From Stentor roeselii (taxonomy: Eukaryota; Ciliophora; Heterotrichea; Heterotrichida; Stentoridae), in contig RSEH01000019.1 in assembly GCA_006503475.1 (NCBI GenBank), positions 1-64,000 of the forward strand: a stretch of 64,000 nucleotides of DNA, written 5' to 3'. The notes beneath the pieces are model-generated. The model ran no database searches and was not told the DNA's origin. It saw only the letters and a program-made list of their open reading frames with translations. Shown one piece after another: positions 32,576 to 42,391 of this stretch. Positions within the stretch are counted from its first letter, which is position 1; every line of letters starts with the position of its first letter. Made by a program: the position numbers and the translations under genes.

Positions 32576-34645
32576 CTAAAATAAGTACTTCATCAACTCA
32601 AATTCCAAATCTCGATAATTCTGAAGCCATTCTTTCGACTCATCAAAATTCCTAAATTCCAGTTGCTTCTTCTTCTCCAGAACATTCCAGATAACGATTC
32701 CATTAAGACAATCACTAGAAACAATAAATTTATCATCATTTGTAACCATAACCCTCCAAATAACCTGTGCATGCCCTGTTAAAGTAGCAAAAATTGTCTT
32801 CTGCATCAAATTCCAAACAAAAATTTTCATATCTGACCCTCCAGAGCAAGCAAGTTTCTGATCATTTGTGAATTTGACTGAATAAACATGGCCCTTATGC
32901 CCTTTAAAAACAAATTCTTGATTACCCGAAACGAGATCCCAGAGTCTGACAGTGGCAAGACAGTCCCCTGAGATGATTTTTCTTTCATCATTGGAAACAT
33001 CAACACAGAAGACTGAGTCTTCATGTCCATTGAGCGTAGTGCTCATTAAGTTGCTGTTCAAGTCCCAGACAATCAAATTCCTTTTAACGTCCCTCGATGA
33101 ACTAACTAAAAATTTTTTCCCAGGAGAGATGCAGGTCATTTCAACTAGTTCATCGTGACCCTGGAGCACTGCTTCTGCTTGGTTGGAGTTCATGTTGCAA
33201 ACTATTACGTCGCTTTCACTTGCAAAGGCAATCAAGTCGTCTCTCATCATCAGTGATCCTTGTTTGAAGGGTCTCATTGATAAGTAACTTTCTAAGGATT
33301 TTGAAAGGATTGAGGAAATTCCTATTCTTGAGTCTCGAGACACTGAAATGATTTGATCGTTCAAAGTTGCCAGTCCTGTTATGTGGTCTTTGTGACATGA
33401 TAATCGAGTTATTATTGATTTTGATTGGATACTCCAAATTATTATCGTCAAATCGATTGAACCTGAAATGATGGAATTGTTGTCTGTTGTTACTTTCACG
33501 GAAGTCACTTCTTCAGTATGGCCGTCTAATGTACCATATAAAGACTTGGAATTTGAGTCCCAGATTTTTATCAGCTTATCTCTTGAGCAAGTTATGATTA
33601 ACTGCTCATTACTTGTAAAAGCTATTGATTTTACTGGTAGACTGTGAGCTTTAATAGAGTATATGATTTTAAAGGTTGTTAAATCCCAAACTTTCAGAAA
33701 GTTTCCAATCCCAGAGTAAAACAAATTCTTCACCGATAAAAACCCACAAAAAACAATATCATCAGAAAGAATTTTTACAGAGTAATGAATACAGTCAGTT
33801 TTCCATACAAATATTTCTTTAGCTGTGCTTCCAGATACAAAATACCTGCAATCCTCACAAAAAGCCACAACATAAACAGCTCCTGAATGTCCATAAAAGC
33901 TTCTTTTATAGCAGTTGTCTCTGACATCCCACAAAACAATATTTCTATCCAAAGATCCAGACAAAGCAAGTTTATTATCATTTGAAATCGCTAAACTCCA
34001 AACAATTGACTTATGCTGTATAAGACATGCAAGTTGCTTTTTACTTTCCAAGTCCCAAAACCGAACAGTGCAGTCTTCAGACCCAGTGATTAAAGTTCGT
34101 CCATCACTCGTTATCGCGAGACACTTGAAGCCACTGTTGTGAGTTTGAAGGAATTTGTTGAACTTGACTTGCTTCACTTGGATCGGATCAGTGATTAAAG
34201 TCAAAAATTTCTCTGGAAACATTTTCTCGACTTCTTGTTTCAATTCAGTCGTTGAAAAGTGACTGATTACCAGCTCTGAATTGAGAATGGACCTGATATC
34301 GTCCATTTTTTCTTTTGGAAATCGTGAATTTCTGATCAGTTCAGTGCAGGTTTTAATCAGGGTGTTGATTTGGATTATTTGGTGCATTGTATTTTTTTCT
34401 ATTGATTTTGTTATTTCGTTTGAGCATTTTCTTAAGTCCTTTTTCAGTTTTTTTAGAGAATCGATCCAGGTTATTAGCTTGGTCTTTAGATGAGACTTTT
34501 CGGGCGAGTTCAGCTCTTCTAAAAGGTTTTCAGGATTGTGGGCTCCTGATATCAACAGGTGCTCACCGATATGACGATCACAGAAGTAAGATTTCGTGCA
34601 GTGGCAGAGGAATGAGGCAGAGTTTAGGCAGTTTTCACAATTCAT
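32576..34645 (-). CDS. B-box-like zinc module plus WD40 repeats
   Basis: A 689-residue protein. Residues 3-40 form a Cys/His module (CENC...CHC...YFCDRHIGEH) like the one in the gene at 2213-4536. A helical linker follows (about 45-160). Then about twelve WD40 blades run to the end, for example GSEDCTVRFWDL, SGSLDRNIVLWDV, CSRDKLIKIWDS, SGSIDLTIIIWSI, SGDCLATVRLWDL and GSDMKIFVWNL. Twelve blades would make two propellers, or one plus a partial one. Unlike the WD40 gene at 22-25 kb, these repeats are well diverged, so the array is old. No catalytic domain. Likely a scaffold; specific partner unknown. Confidence 0.85.
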   Translation of the reverse strand: MNCENCLNSASFLCHCTKSYFCDRHIGEHLLISGAHNPENLLEELNSPEKSHLKTKLITWIDSLKKLKKDLRKCSNEITKSIEKNTMHQIIQINTLIKTCTELIRNSRFPKEKMDDIRSILNSELVISHFSTTELKQEVEKMFPEKFLTLITDPIQVKQVKFNKFLQTHNSGFKCLAITSDGRTLITGSEDCTVRFWDLESKKQLACLIQHKSIVWSLAISNDNKLALSGSLDRNIVLWDVRDNCYKRSFYGHSGAVYVVAFCEDCRYFVSGSTAKEIFVWKTDCIHYSVKILSDDIVFCGFLSVKNLFYSGIGNFLKVWDLTTFKIIYSIKAHSLPVKSIAFTSNEQLIITCSRDKLIKIWDSNSKSLYGTLDGHTEEVTSVKVTTDNNSIISGSIDLTIIIWSIQSKSIITRLSCHKDHITGLATLNDQIISVSRDSRIGISSILSKSLESYLSMRPFKQGSLMMRDDLIAFASESDVIVCNMNSNQAEAVLQGHDELVEMTCISPGKKFLVSSSRDVKRNLIVWDLNSNLMSTTLNGHEDSVFCVDVSNDERKIISGDCLATVRLWDLVSGNQEFVFKGHKGHVYSVKFTNDQKLACSGGSDMKIFVWNLMQKTIFATLTGHAQVIWRVMVTNDDKFIVSSDCLNGIVIWNVLEKKKQLEFRNFDESKEWLQNYRDLEFELMKYLF

Positions 34646-35331
34646 ATTATCTACAATAAAATTATAGACATTTAATCAAGAATTAGCTTTAATAATCTTC
34701 AAATATTGAGCTTTTGATTAGAAAAAGTATGAATCTACAGATAGAATAATAGGAAAAAATAAACAAACTAAATTTGAATGAATTATAACATTTATAGGGT
34801 GGTAAAATGATTAAAATCTATTTTTATCTCAATGTTTTAATAAACCTAAAATAATCAACTACTTCTTATTTTGCAACCCAAAGATACACAACTTATGTTT
34901 CCAATCAAGAGGTTTTCTACATACCTAAATAGAGATTAAATCACTTCTCAAGTTTTTTTTCACAGTATTTACTAAGAAATTCTTCTAGACTGCATTTATA
35001 TACTTGAAATAAATACTGACAAGTCTCAACGTTCAACAATCATTAAGGTGATCTAAATATCTGATATCCAAAAACACATGTGTATCCATCAACAAGAGAA
35101 TTTAATTATTTAACAGTTTTAAAGAAGTTTCGCTCTTAAAGACTCTTTCGATATGTTTTTTGATATTCTATAAAAGCTGCAAATTTCAAAAGAAATTCAT
35201 AAAAAATGCTTCCTTTTTCCAGATATTCTTTGGTGAAAATTTAAATATTTTCAAGTTCTAACTAGTAAAATCATCTACCCCACATTCAAAAATTCCAAAT
35301 CACTAAAAAACCCTTCAAATAAATTACAACC
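34646..35331. other. AT-rich spacer
   Basis: Upstream of the WD40 gene and downstream of the LRR gene; no gene seen. Confidence 0.5.
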
Positions 35332-36315
35332 TTAAAGAACTAAATTATTGCTATACTGTTTTTGCATCATTTCCAGTACATCACTGGGTATCTGATTAAA
35401 AGAAATAACAGCTTTAAAAGTACTAAGGGCATGATCCAATATGATTCTCAAGTTTTCACACCTAGTTAAAGGACAAAAGCTGAGATTCAAATGTTTAAAA
35501 GTTTTATTTTTCAACAAGAAAAACTGTTTACTCTCTTCATCCTGAATAAGTTCATCAGCCGGCGCTTCAGGTTCAACAACTTTTCCCCTATTTTTCTGAG
35601 CCTTGATCTTCGCAAGTTCCTTTTCCTTCTTCCGATACTCTTCAACCTTATCTTCCGGAAACTCAAGTTTTCCAAAAACTCCAACCAAAGGTGCTAAACT
35701 TTCATCAGTAATAAAATTTTTCCCGAGGTTAACATTAATCAAAAAGCGATTCACATCTAAAACTTCAGCCAAGGGTGTTAAACAACTGACGAAATTTCCA
35801 TAAACATCTAAAGTCCTCAAATACTTGTTATTTTTCAAGTTCTCACAAATAAGCCGAAAGCCTTCATCCGAGATATTCGAAGCTCTTAATGAAAGTAACT
35901 GTAATTTGCTTCCTTCTCTTACAAGTTCAGCGAATTTATGCTCAGCTAAAGGATTCCAGTCGATTTGAAGCCATGGAAAGTTCTCAGACAACAAACTGAC
36001 GGCTAACATGTCGATGTGCTCTGCTGTCAGTTCACAGTTATTGAACTTGACCATTCGTGTCGGGCACCCAGAAAGAGCGATTGCCAGGATTTTGAAGGAA
36101 AACAAGTCAAACTTGACACTAATAGCTGAGAAGTGAGGAACTTCAGCTTCTAAGTGACCTGCATCTCTGAAGGTCGGGTGAAGACTGCCATTGAAAAGTG
36201 CTGAAATCATCTGAAGGTCGTTGAAAAGCTTTCCTGTGACTTTCACTTGAGTTTCAATGACTTCTGCCGGGTTTCGAAGAGAGGCGGCTTTGTAAGACCA
36301 GATGGTTCTTTCCAT
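35332..36315 (-). CDS. Leucine-rich-repeat protein
   Basis: A 327-residue protein with ribonuclease-inhibitor-type LRRs: LLSLRASNISDEGFRLICENL, LRTLDVYGNFVSCLTPLAEV and LINVNLGKNFITDESLAPLV, then HLNLSFCPLTRCENLRIIL near the end. A charged insert (KKEKELAKIKAQKNRGKVVEP) separates the last repeat. No kinase or other domain; likely a protein-binding module. It starts only 39 bp from the start of the divergent sorting-nexin gene, so the two probably share a promoter. Confidence 0.8.
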   Translation of the reverse strand: MERTIWSYKAASLRNPAEVIETQVKVTGKLFNDLQMISALFNGSLHPTFRDAGHLEAEVPHFSAISVKFDLFSFKILAIALSGCPTRMVKFNNCELTAEHIDMLAVSLLSENFPWLQIDWNPLAEHKFAELVREGSKLQLLSLRASNISDEGFRLICENLKNNKYLRTLDVYGNFVSCLTPLAEVLDVNRFLINVNLGKNFITDESLAPLVGVFGKLEFPEDKVEEYRKKEKELAKIKAQKNRGKVVEPEAPADELIQDEESKQFFLLKNKTFKHLNLSFCPLTRCENLRIILDHALSTFKAVISFNQIPSDVLEMMQKQYSNNLVL

Positions 36316-36354
36316 GATTTATAATGCAAGTTGTTTTCATTAAACTTTCTTATA
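36316..36354. promoter_or_regulatory. 39-bp bidirectional start region
   Basis: Only 39 bp separate the ATG of the LRR gene (minus, 36315) from the ATG of the PX gene (plus, 36355). It reads GCATTATAAATC toward the left and CTTTCTTATAATG toward the right, a TATAA-type motif facing each way. Leaders and core promoters must be extremely short. Confidence 0.45.
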
Positions 36355-37437
36355 ATGCACGTGAATCATATTTTCATTGAAAGCTTTCAGAAGCAAGAAG
36401 GAATCATCAAGCACGCTCAATACGTCATTAAAGGTCATTTAGGGCAAAACACGATAAACATCTCGAGAAGGTTCAAAGAATTCGCTTATCTAAGAAAAAC
36501 TCTTATTTTCAATTGGCCTGCTTGTGTAGTTCCACAAATTCCTCCAAAGCAAATGATTGTAAAATCCACCTAGGGCAACCTGGATACTAACTTCTTGGAA
36601 AGGCGTAAAGCACTTCTTAATCGTTTTCTTCAACAACTAGTCGACAAAAAATACTTCGCCGAATCAGAAGAGTTCACAAGGTTCCTCTTTCAACATAGTG
36701 ACTACTTGAAAGTAGAATTTCGGTTTGAAACTTACATAGAAATCGCTGAAAAGTACCATAAAATCTTCAATAAAAGCATTACTTCAACACCTGATGCACA
36801 AACCACTGAAAATATTCAAAATTTTCTAAACTTTTGCTCGATTTTCATACCAGCTTTTGAGAAATTCGAGAAAATTTGCATTTCTGCAGGGAATTCTTTA
36901 CAGGTTTATCAAAACTCTTCAGATATTTTCATTGATTCTCTGAAGACTATATCAGCAGGTCTTCTAGAAATAATCGAGATTCAAGAAGTAAAAGTGCCTG
37001 ATCGTGCTGAAATCATCAATCCTTTCGAAGAACTACTTTTCTGGGCTCGAGGAGAAATTCTTGACACAAGAGCCATGATCGAAGCTATACAAAAACTGTT
37101 ATCATTACCTGATAGAAAAGCAGAGTATTCTAAACAACTTGAAAAGAAAAAAAAAAAATACGAGAATTTAAAACAAGGAAAGACTGACGTAAAAGATGCG
37201 ATTTTTCGCAATTCTAAAGGAAAACAAAAGCAAAACCTCGAGTTCTACGAACTCGAAGCAGAAGGTCTGAAGACCATCGAAAGTATCAGCCTTGCGAAGT
37301 TGATGAATCTTGACCTTCCAAGTTTCAAAGAATTGAAAACCACTTCTCTTTCCCATGCAGTGAAAGTTTTCTCAGGTCTAATGCAGAGTGAGTTAGGTAA
37401 GATAAAGCACCAGTCATCGTTTATAAGAATTAGATAA
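36355..37437 (+). CDS. PX-BAR sorting nexin
   Basis: Sorting nexins bind endosomal phosphoinositides through a PX domain and shape membranes with a BAR-like helical part. After the ATG at 36355 come SRRFKEFAYLRKTL (phosphoinositide-binding Arg region) and QIPPKQMI. A 15-nt intron (36559-36573) removes an in-frame TAG, so that GNLDTNFLERRKALLNRFLQ follows directly, the canonical end of a PX domain. The remaining 270 residues are helical with a Lys-rich coiled coil, as in SNX1/2/4-type BAR regions. Spliced length is 355 residues. A longer frame back to a TTG at 36331 is possible, but the ATG fits the family N-terminus. Confidence 0.88.
36559..36573 (+). other. 15-nt intron
   Basis: GTAAAATCCACCTAG. 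Removal joins PPKQMI to GNLDTNFLERR, the expected uninterrupted PX motif, and removes an in-frame TAG. Confidence 0.92.
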
Positions 37438-37451
37438 TTAAAAATACTCAG

Positions 37452-39299
37452 TTATCTCTTCCCTTGTAAATAAGAAGAGTTATAAGCTTCCAGCACATCC
37501 CACCTGTCTTCAACGTTATACTCCAGACACTTGCGTATGAAATCTTTGCATTCATTGCTAACGTTCGGCTTCGGCGGGAAATTAACAGTCGTGGCCTTGA
37601 CGATGACCTGGTCCTTTAAAACCTTTTTCTGCGGCATGTTATTGCCGAAGGGCTTCTGTGCGTAAAGCAATTCAAAGAAAATGACTCCTGCACTCCACAC
37701 GTCGACCTTGCTGTTGATCTTCGGTGGTGTAGGGCCTGTTTCAAAGCACTCAGGGGCCTGGTACCAGTAAGTCCCGACGCCTTGACTGGTAAGCAGGACG
37801 TCAGTGGTGCCTTCATCCATGATTTTCGAAAGTCCAAAATCAGTGATTTTCACTTCTCCATTATTCAAAAGAATGTTATGTGGCTTCAAGTCATAATGAA
37901 TAACAATCTCAGGCTGTTCATTCAAGTACTTCAACCCTGCGAATATCTGTTGCATGATACTTTTTGCTTCTTTTTCAGTGATCGTCTTGTGTTTTTTCAT
38001 GTACATGTGCAAGTCTTCACCTGGGCAGAACTCGAGGACTGTGCAGAAGCAGTTGTTGTCGACTTCTAAGGTGTCGTAATGTTTCACTATTCTTGCATTG
38101 TTCAGTTCGCGGTGGATCTTGTTTTCTCGAAGTGCGTGTTTTATGTAGTTCGCTTTTGTTACTTCTGACCAGCTCGGGTTTAACTCGTGGAATTTTATTG
38201 CAAGGTCAATGTGCTCGAATAGGTCGTAGGCTCGGTAGACTTCGCTGTAACCGCCTTTTCCCAGAAGACTTAAAAGGATGTATCGGCCGTGAAGAACTGG
38301 CCAGGCTTCGTAGTCTGAAGTGCTTTTGCTGTACTTAGCCGAATCTTCTTCTGCCATTCTTCGGCAGTCTTGGATGTGGATGTTTTTCTCGATTTCTAAC
38401 TTGTCGAGCTTTTCTTTTAACTCGATTTCTTCACGCATTAGTAAAGCGATTCTTAAGGGCATTGTTGTGGAAAATTCTTCGTCGTTGGATTTTTTCATTT
38501 TTTTTTTTTGCTTCTCGAGAGACTCTTTTTGCTTGATCACTGAATCTAACTGGGCTTTTGTTTGAGTTATTTCTTGACCGTCTTCCCAGTATTCTTGGAA
38601 ACGAGTACCGGACCGCACCATAGTAACCCTACCAAGCCTAAAAGAATCATTAAAAAGCCTTGCCTTAAGTTCCTGTCTTTTCTTTTCCTCCAATTGTCTA
38701 AGTATTTTAATCACCGCCTTTTTATTCCTTTTCGCAAGTTCCTGCAAGCTTTCAATTTCACTAGAGCTAACCTTCAACATTTCATTTTTAACTTCCAGGT
38801 CTTTTCCCAACTCAGCGATTTTACTCTCAAATCCCTGAATAATGATATTTTTTTCTTTCAAAAGATTTTCAAAAGCCGACAACTTTTCAAAGCACTCTCG
38901 AATCTGTTCCTTGAACACAGGACTAGAAATTTCAGACTTTATCTCTAAACAAGGTGTCTGTGAGTCTTCTAAAGACTGAGAAATATTTCTAGATAAAATA
39001 ATCGGGCTGCTGTTTTTTCTCTTTTTCGACGCACAAGAGTTAGACCCGAAGTCTTGTGACTTGGAAGAGTCTTCAGATCTAGGATTTTTTCTTGGAGTGG
39101 CTTCAGACAACTTGGCCTCTGGAGTTTGAGGATTTTTTTCTAGAGTGGGTTGAATGTACTTGTAAGCCTCTTGATTTGATTTCATTGCTGGGTTAAGAGG
39201 ACCAGTGAACCGTGCTTCAAGCTGGTTAACTTTTTTATACATGTCGCTGATTGAAGTGGATAAGTTGTCTTCTGTCTGCTTCATTTTTAAAGAAAACAT
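37452..39299 (-). CDS. TLK: Tousled-like serine/threonine kinase
   Basis: A 615-residue protein: a coiled-coil N-terminal half (about 120-330) and a C-terminal kinase domain (about 333-610) with strong Tousled-like signatures. These are LLGKGGYSEVYRAYDL, the ATP-lysine in LAIKFHEL, CTVLEFCPGEDLHMYMKKH, IHYDLKPHNILLNNGEVKIT, DFGLSKIMDEG, GTYWYQAPECFETG and SKVDVWSAGVIFFELLY. TLKs act in chromatin assembly by phosphorylating the histone chaperone Asf1. IHYDLKP, typical of TLK, replaces the usual HRDLKP. All catalytic residues are present. It is tail-to-tail with the sorting nexin (14 bp apart). The TLK assignment is strong. Confidence 0.9.
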   Translation of the reverse strand: MFSLKMKQTEDNLSTSISDMYKKVNQLEARFTGPLNPAMKSNQEAYKYIQPTLEKNPQTPEAKLSEATPRKNPRSEDSSKSQDFGSNSCASKKRKNSSPIILSRNISQSLEDSQTPCLEIKSEISSPVFKEQIRECFEKLSAFENLLKEKNIIIQGFESKIAELGKDLEVKNEMLKVSSSEIESLQELAKRNKKAVIKILRQLEEKKRQELKARLFNDSFRLGRVTMVRSGTRFQEYWEDGQEITQTKAQLDSVIKQKESLEKQKKKMKKSNDEEFSTTMPLRIALLMREEIELKEKLDKLEIEKNIHIQDCRRMAEEDSAKYSKSTSDYEAWPVLHGRYILLSLLGKGGYSEVYRAYDLFEHIDLAIKFHELNPSWSEVTKANYIKHALRENKIHRELNNARIVKHYDTLEVDNNCFCTVLEFCPGEDLHMYMKKHKTITEKEAKSIMQQIFAGLKYLNEQPEIVIHYDLKPHNILLNNGEVKITDFGLSKIMDEGTTDVLLTSQGVGTYWYQAPECFETGPTPPKINSKVDVWSAGVIFFELLYAQKPFGNNMPQKKVLKDQVIVKATTVNFPPKPNVSNECKDFIRKCLEYNVEDRWDVLEAYNSSYLQGKR

Positions 39300-39333
39300 T
39301 GGGGGTATTATTCTGACTCTGTTAAAGTGATAA

Positions 39334-41070
39334 TTACAAGCTTTTTAAAATATCTGTAATTCCTGAGAATTTATGATTGACGAACTGTTCTTTGTACTTC
39401 TGAATGTCAGAAAACCATTCTTTATGTGTCTCTTGACTAATGACCTGTTCAATATTCTCTAAAGTTTCGAATTTCTTGATCCTTCGAATGACCATCTTCA
39501 AAAACTTCTTTTTCACTGAATAACTTTCTGCATTCGGCACTTTTTTCTTCTTAGTCTCCGTGATTCGAGTCAGTTCTTCACTGGGGTCGAAGTGAGTTCT
39601 TGCATTAGGGTCTTTTGGGCACTCGTTGAAAGTATGACCTGAAGTCCTACAGCTCTACTTAAACCTTACACTGCAAAAAATAACTGAATCGTCTTTTGTC
39701 TGTTCTTCTTCTGCGACATCATCAGAAGACACATGCTTTGAAGTGATGCAGCCTTCTGAGTCTTTCTCAGTCTGTCCACAGCACCAGTACCTGTCATCAT
39801 TAAAAGCGCTTGCATGTCTTTTGCAGGACCAGTTGAAGTTTTTTGAGTCCTTATACGGCTTTTGGCAGTTTTTGCAGTATTTTTCTTCCCAGATGTCTTC
39901 AGAAAAGGCTTTTTTGAACTTTTTTATACGAGTTCTGAGTTTTTGATGTTCTTCTTGCAGGTCTGAGTACTTCTTGGAAAGGTCTTCCAGGTCGGACTTG
40001 AACTTGTCTCTTGAAAATGTGGCTTGTTTCAACTCGAAGTCCATTCGGAGGTTTTTGTCTTTTAGGATTTTTATGAACTTGTCTTTCCGGTCTTGGATGC
40101 CGAGGGTGATGTCGCTGAGTTCTTTGACTACTCCTTCGAGTTCGTCTTTTTCTTCTTTCACGACTTGGAAGATTTCAAAGTCTTTAAGGGTTGAATCCGC
40201 GAGTTCCTTTATAAGAGTCGTCATCATCAAGAACTCTTCTTGAAACTTGAAGTTTATGCTGAAGCTGCCGATGATGTTTTCTAAAGACATGATAAGACCC
40301 TTCAGTTTTTCTCCAAGTAAATCGTTTTCCATGACTAGTAAAGAATTGACATATTCCAGTTTAATTGCCATATTCTTTATCTTATCACCTTTTGCCTTTT
40401 CCTCTTCAAGTATCTTTGATAAAACTTCAGCGTTTTTTATTTGTTCCTCGTAAAGTGACTTGAACTTATTACATTGTTCTTTTACCATCCAAGACCCGAA
40501 AACTTCCTGATGAGACTTTTTAATGTTTTGAGTATTCACAAAGTTTAAAAGCGCGATGTTTGACTCAGTGTTTAAAAGTTGTTCATTTAAGACTTTGCAG
40601 TCATTTTCGTAAAGTTCTTTTTCTTGAAAGGCTTTTTTTAGTGATTCTTGTGTATCTTGCTGGAGTTTTTTCAAATTTTCTACTTTTATATGAAGGTCTT
40701 CAACTAATTTAAAGTCGCTGATCATTCCGAGATCTTTTAGTTCAGGTCTTGGTTTTACACTGTAAACTTCAGTCCTTCTTCTCAGATGTTTCGCGTCTTT
40801 TTCAAGTCGGAAGAGAGGCATGATGTAGTCTTTCACAATCACTGCAGCTTGTTCAGGAGAAATGCTGTTGTTTGAAGTCCGACTACGGATTTTGCGCATT
40901 TTTCTTATAGTTGGAGATACGTTTGCACTGATAACTTTTGATGTTCGTTTCACGGTCTCAGTGTTTGAATTCGCACAGGTCGAGTTTTTGTCTTTTTTGT
41001 TGTCTACCAGAAGTTTTGTTGTGAAGTTCGTGATTGAGGAGGTTGGAGTGATTATTCGATATTGACGCAT
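39334..41070 (-). CDS. Coiled-coil protein with zinc cluster and CCHC zinc knuckle
   Basis: Two exons joined by a 15-nt intron (39655-39669). Without splicing, the frame ends just after IFCSVRFK. Spliced, it reads IFCSSCRTSGHTFNECPKD, a perfect C-x2-C-x4-H-x4-C zinc knuckle. The protein (about 573 residues) has a basic, Ser-rich start, a coiled coil (about 110-400), and a Cys/His cluster (YCKNCQKPY, WSCKRH, YWCCGQTE, GCITSKH). The zinc knuckle follows, then a charged C-terminus ending in GITDILKSL. Similar coiled-coil/zinc proteins are common in ciliates and of unknown role; the knuckle suggests nucleic-acid or protein binding. Confidence 0.8.
39655..39669 (-). other. 15-nt intron
   Basis: GTAAGGTTTAAGTAG. 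Removal unites the two halves of a CCHC zinc knuckle across an in-frame TAG. Confidence 0.9.
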
Positions 41071-41289
41071 GATTTAATTTATTTAGGAAAATTTAGAACT
41101 TTTAAATTAGAGTGATAAGAAATGTGGAAGATAAATATTTTGGATTTGTGTTGATATCAGAGGTTTTGAATAGTTTTAATGAAAATTATGAGGATATAAT
41201 TTCTATCATTTTTTTTAGATTAAGCTTAAAAGATATCAGGTCTTGTTGAAGATGTAAAGTCATCTTTTTTCAATATCTGGTGAATATAA

Positions 41290-41637
41290 ATGAGCTTTAA
41301 AGAAACTGTGTCATTTGATCGAAGGAAGTTTGAATGTGAAAAAATTAAAGGGTACTGGCCAGATAAAGTGCCTATTATCGCTGAAAAGACCAAAGTGTCG
41401 AAACTTATGGACATACCTAAAAGCAAGTTGCTTTGTCCTGGCGATATCACCGTCAACCAGTTTCAAGCGATTCTTAGAAACAAGCTGAGTTTAAAGTCAA
41501 ATGAATCCTTGTTCATTTTTATTAACTCTCAGGAGTTTCTCAAGCAGGATGAAACTATGATGGCTGTTTATGAAAGGAATAAAGATTCTGATGGGTTTTT
41601 ATACATGAACTACGGAGAAATTGAAGTTTTAGGATAG
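41290..41637 (+). CDS. ATG8: ATG8/GABARAP-like protein, mature-type C-terminus
   Basis: A 115-residue ubiquitin-like autophagy protein: EKIKGYWPDKVPIIAEK, the N-terminal helices, IPKSKLLCPGDITVNQF, and SDGFLYMNYGEIEVLG. ATG8 is conjugated to phosphatidylethanolamine through a C-terminal glycine and builds autophagosome membranes. Here the protein ends exactly at that Gly, so it would not need Atg4 cleavage. The start context is GAATATAAATG. A paralogue follows 210 bp downstream. Confidence 0.93.
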   Translation: MSFKETVSFDRRKFECEKIKGYWPDKVPIIAEKTKVSKLMDIPKSKLLCPGDITVNQFQAILRNKLSLKSNESLFIFINSQEFLKQDETMMAVYERNKDSDGFLYMNYGEIEVLG

Positions 41638-41847
41638 CTAAATGATTGACTATAATCAATTATTTTAACAGAATGCCTTAGATTTTATTTCAATTGAAGT
41701 AAAACTAGAAAGGGTTCAAATAAATCATTTCAATTAATTTCAAAACCTTTAAAATTTGCATAAAAATTTAAAGAATGCGCCTTATTCAGAGATTCAGAAC
41801 AGAACCAATTTTTCTTACAATTTTTCCATTTCTGATCTGAATATAAA

Positions 41848-42219
41848 ATGACTTCATACGAGCAACAATTTAGTTTGGAAAGAAGGAAAAAAGAGTGTCA
41901 GAAGATTCTTGAGTACTGGTCGGATAAAATTCCTATAATCGCTGAAAGAGCCCCTTACTCCAACTTAGGAGTCATTCCGAAATCGAAGATTTTATGTCCG
42001 AATGACACGACTATCGGTCAATTGAAATCTAATTTACAGAAGAAGCTGATGATGGACAAAAGGGAAAATCTTTACCTTTTTATTTCTAACAACAAGAATA
42101 GTATTCCGAGCAATCAATCTTTGGTGCGGGATGTTTATGAAAAGAATAAAAGCGAAGATGGGTTTTTGTATATCAGCTACAAGGAGCATGAAACATTTGG
42201 CTTCAATGATACTATATAG
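41848..42219 (+). CDS. ATG8: ATG8 paralogue with five-residue tail
   Basis: A 123-residue tandem paralogue of the preceding gene: ECQKILEYWSDKIPIIAER, IPKSKILCPNDTTIGQL, and EDGFLYISYKEHETFG followed by FNDTI. The conserved Gly is therefore internal, and Atg4-type cleavage would be needed to expose it. The copies are clearly diverged, so the duplication is not recent. The pair, one pre-exposed and one needing processing, may be used for different conjugation pools. Confidence 0.93.
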   Translation: MTSYEQQFSLERRKKECQKILEYWSDKIPIIAERAPYSNLGVIPKSKILCPNDTTIGQLKSNLQKKLMMDKRENLYLFISNNKNSIPSNQSLVRDVYEKNKSEDGFLYISYKEHETFGFNDTI

Positions 42220-42391
42220 ATAGATAATATAATTACTTAGTTTGCTGATTAAGTAGAGATATCTTCATATCTCTTATATAAGAAGAGACTTATTATCTAG
42301 TTGACTTGATTATAAATTAACATTTTCAACCATATAACAAAAATGTAGAGCTTTATCTAGAATTTTCTAAAGATTTAACTATTACTTTACA

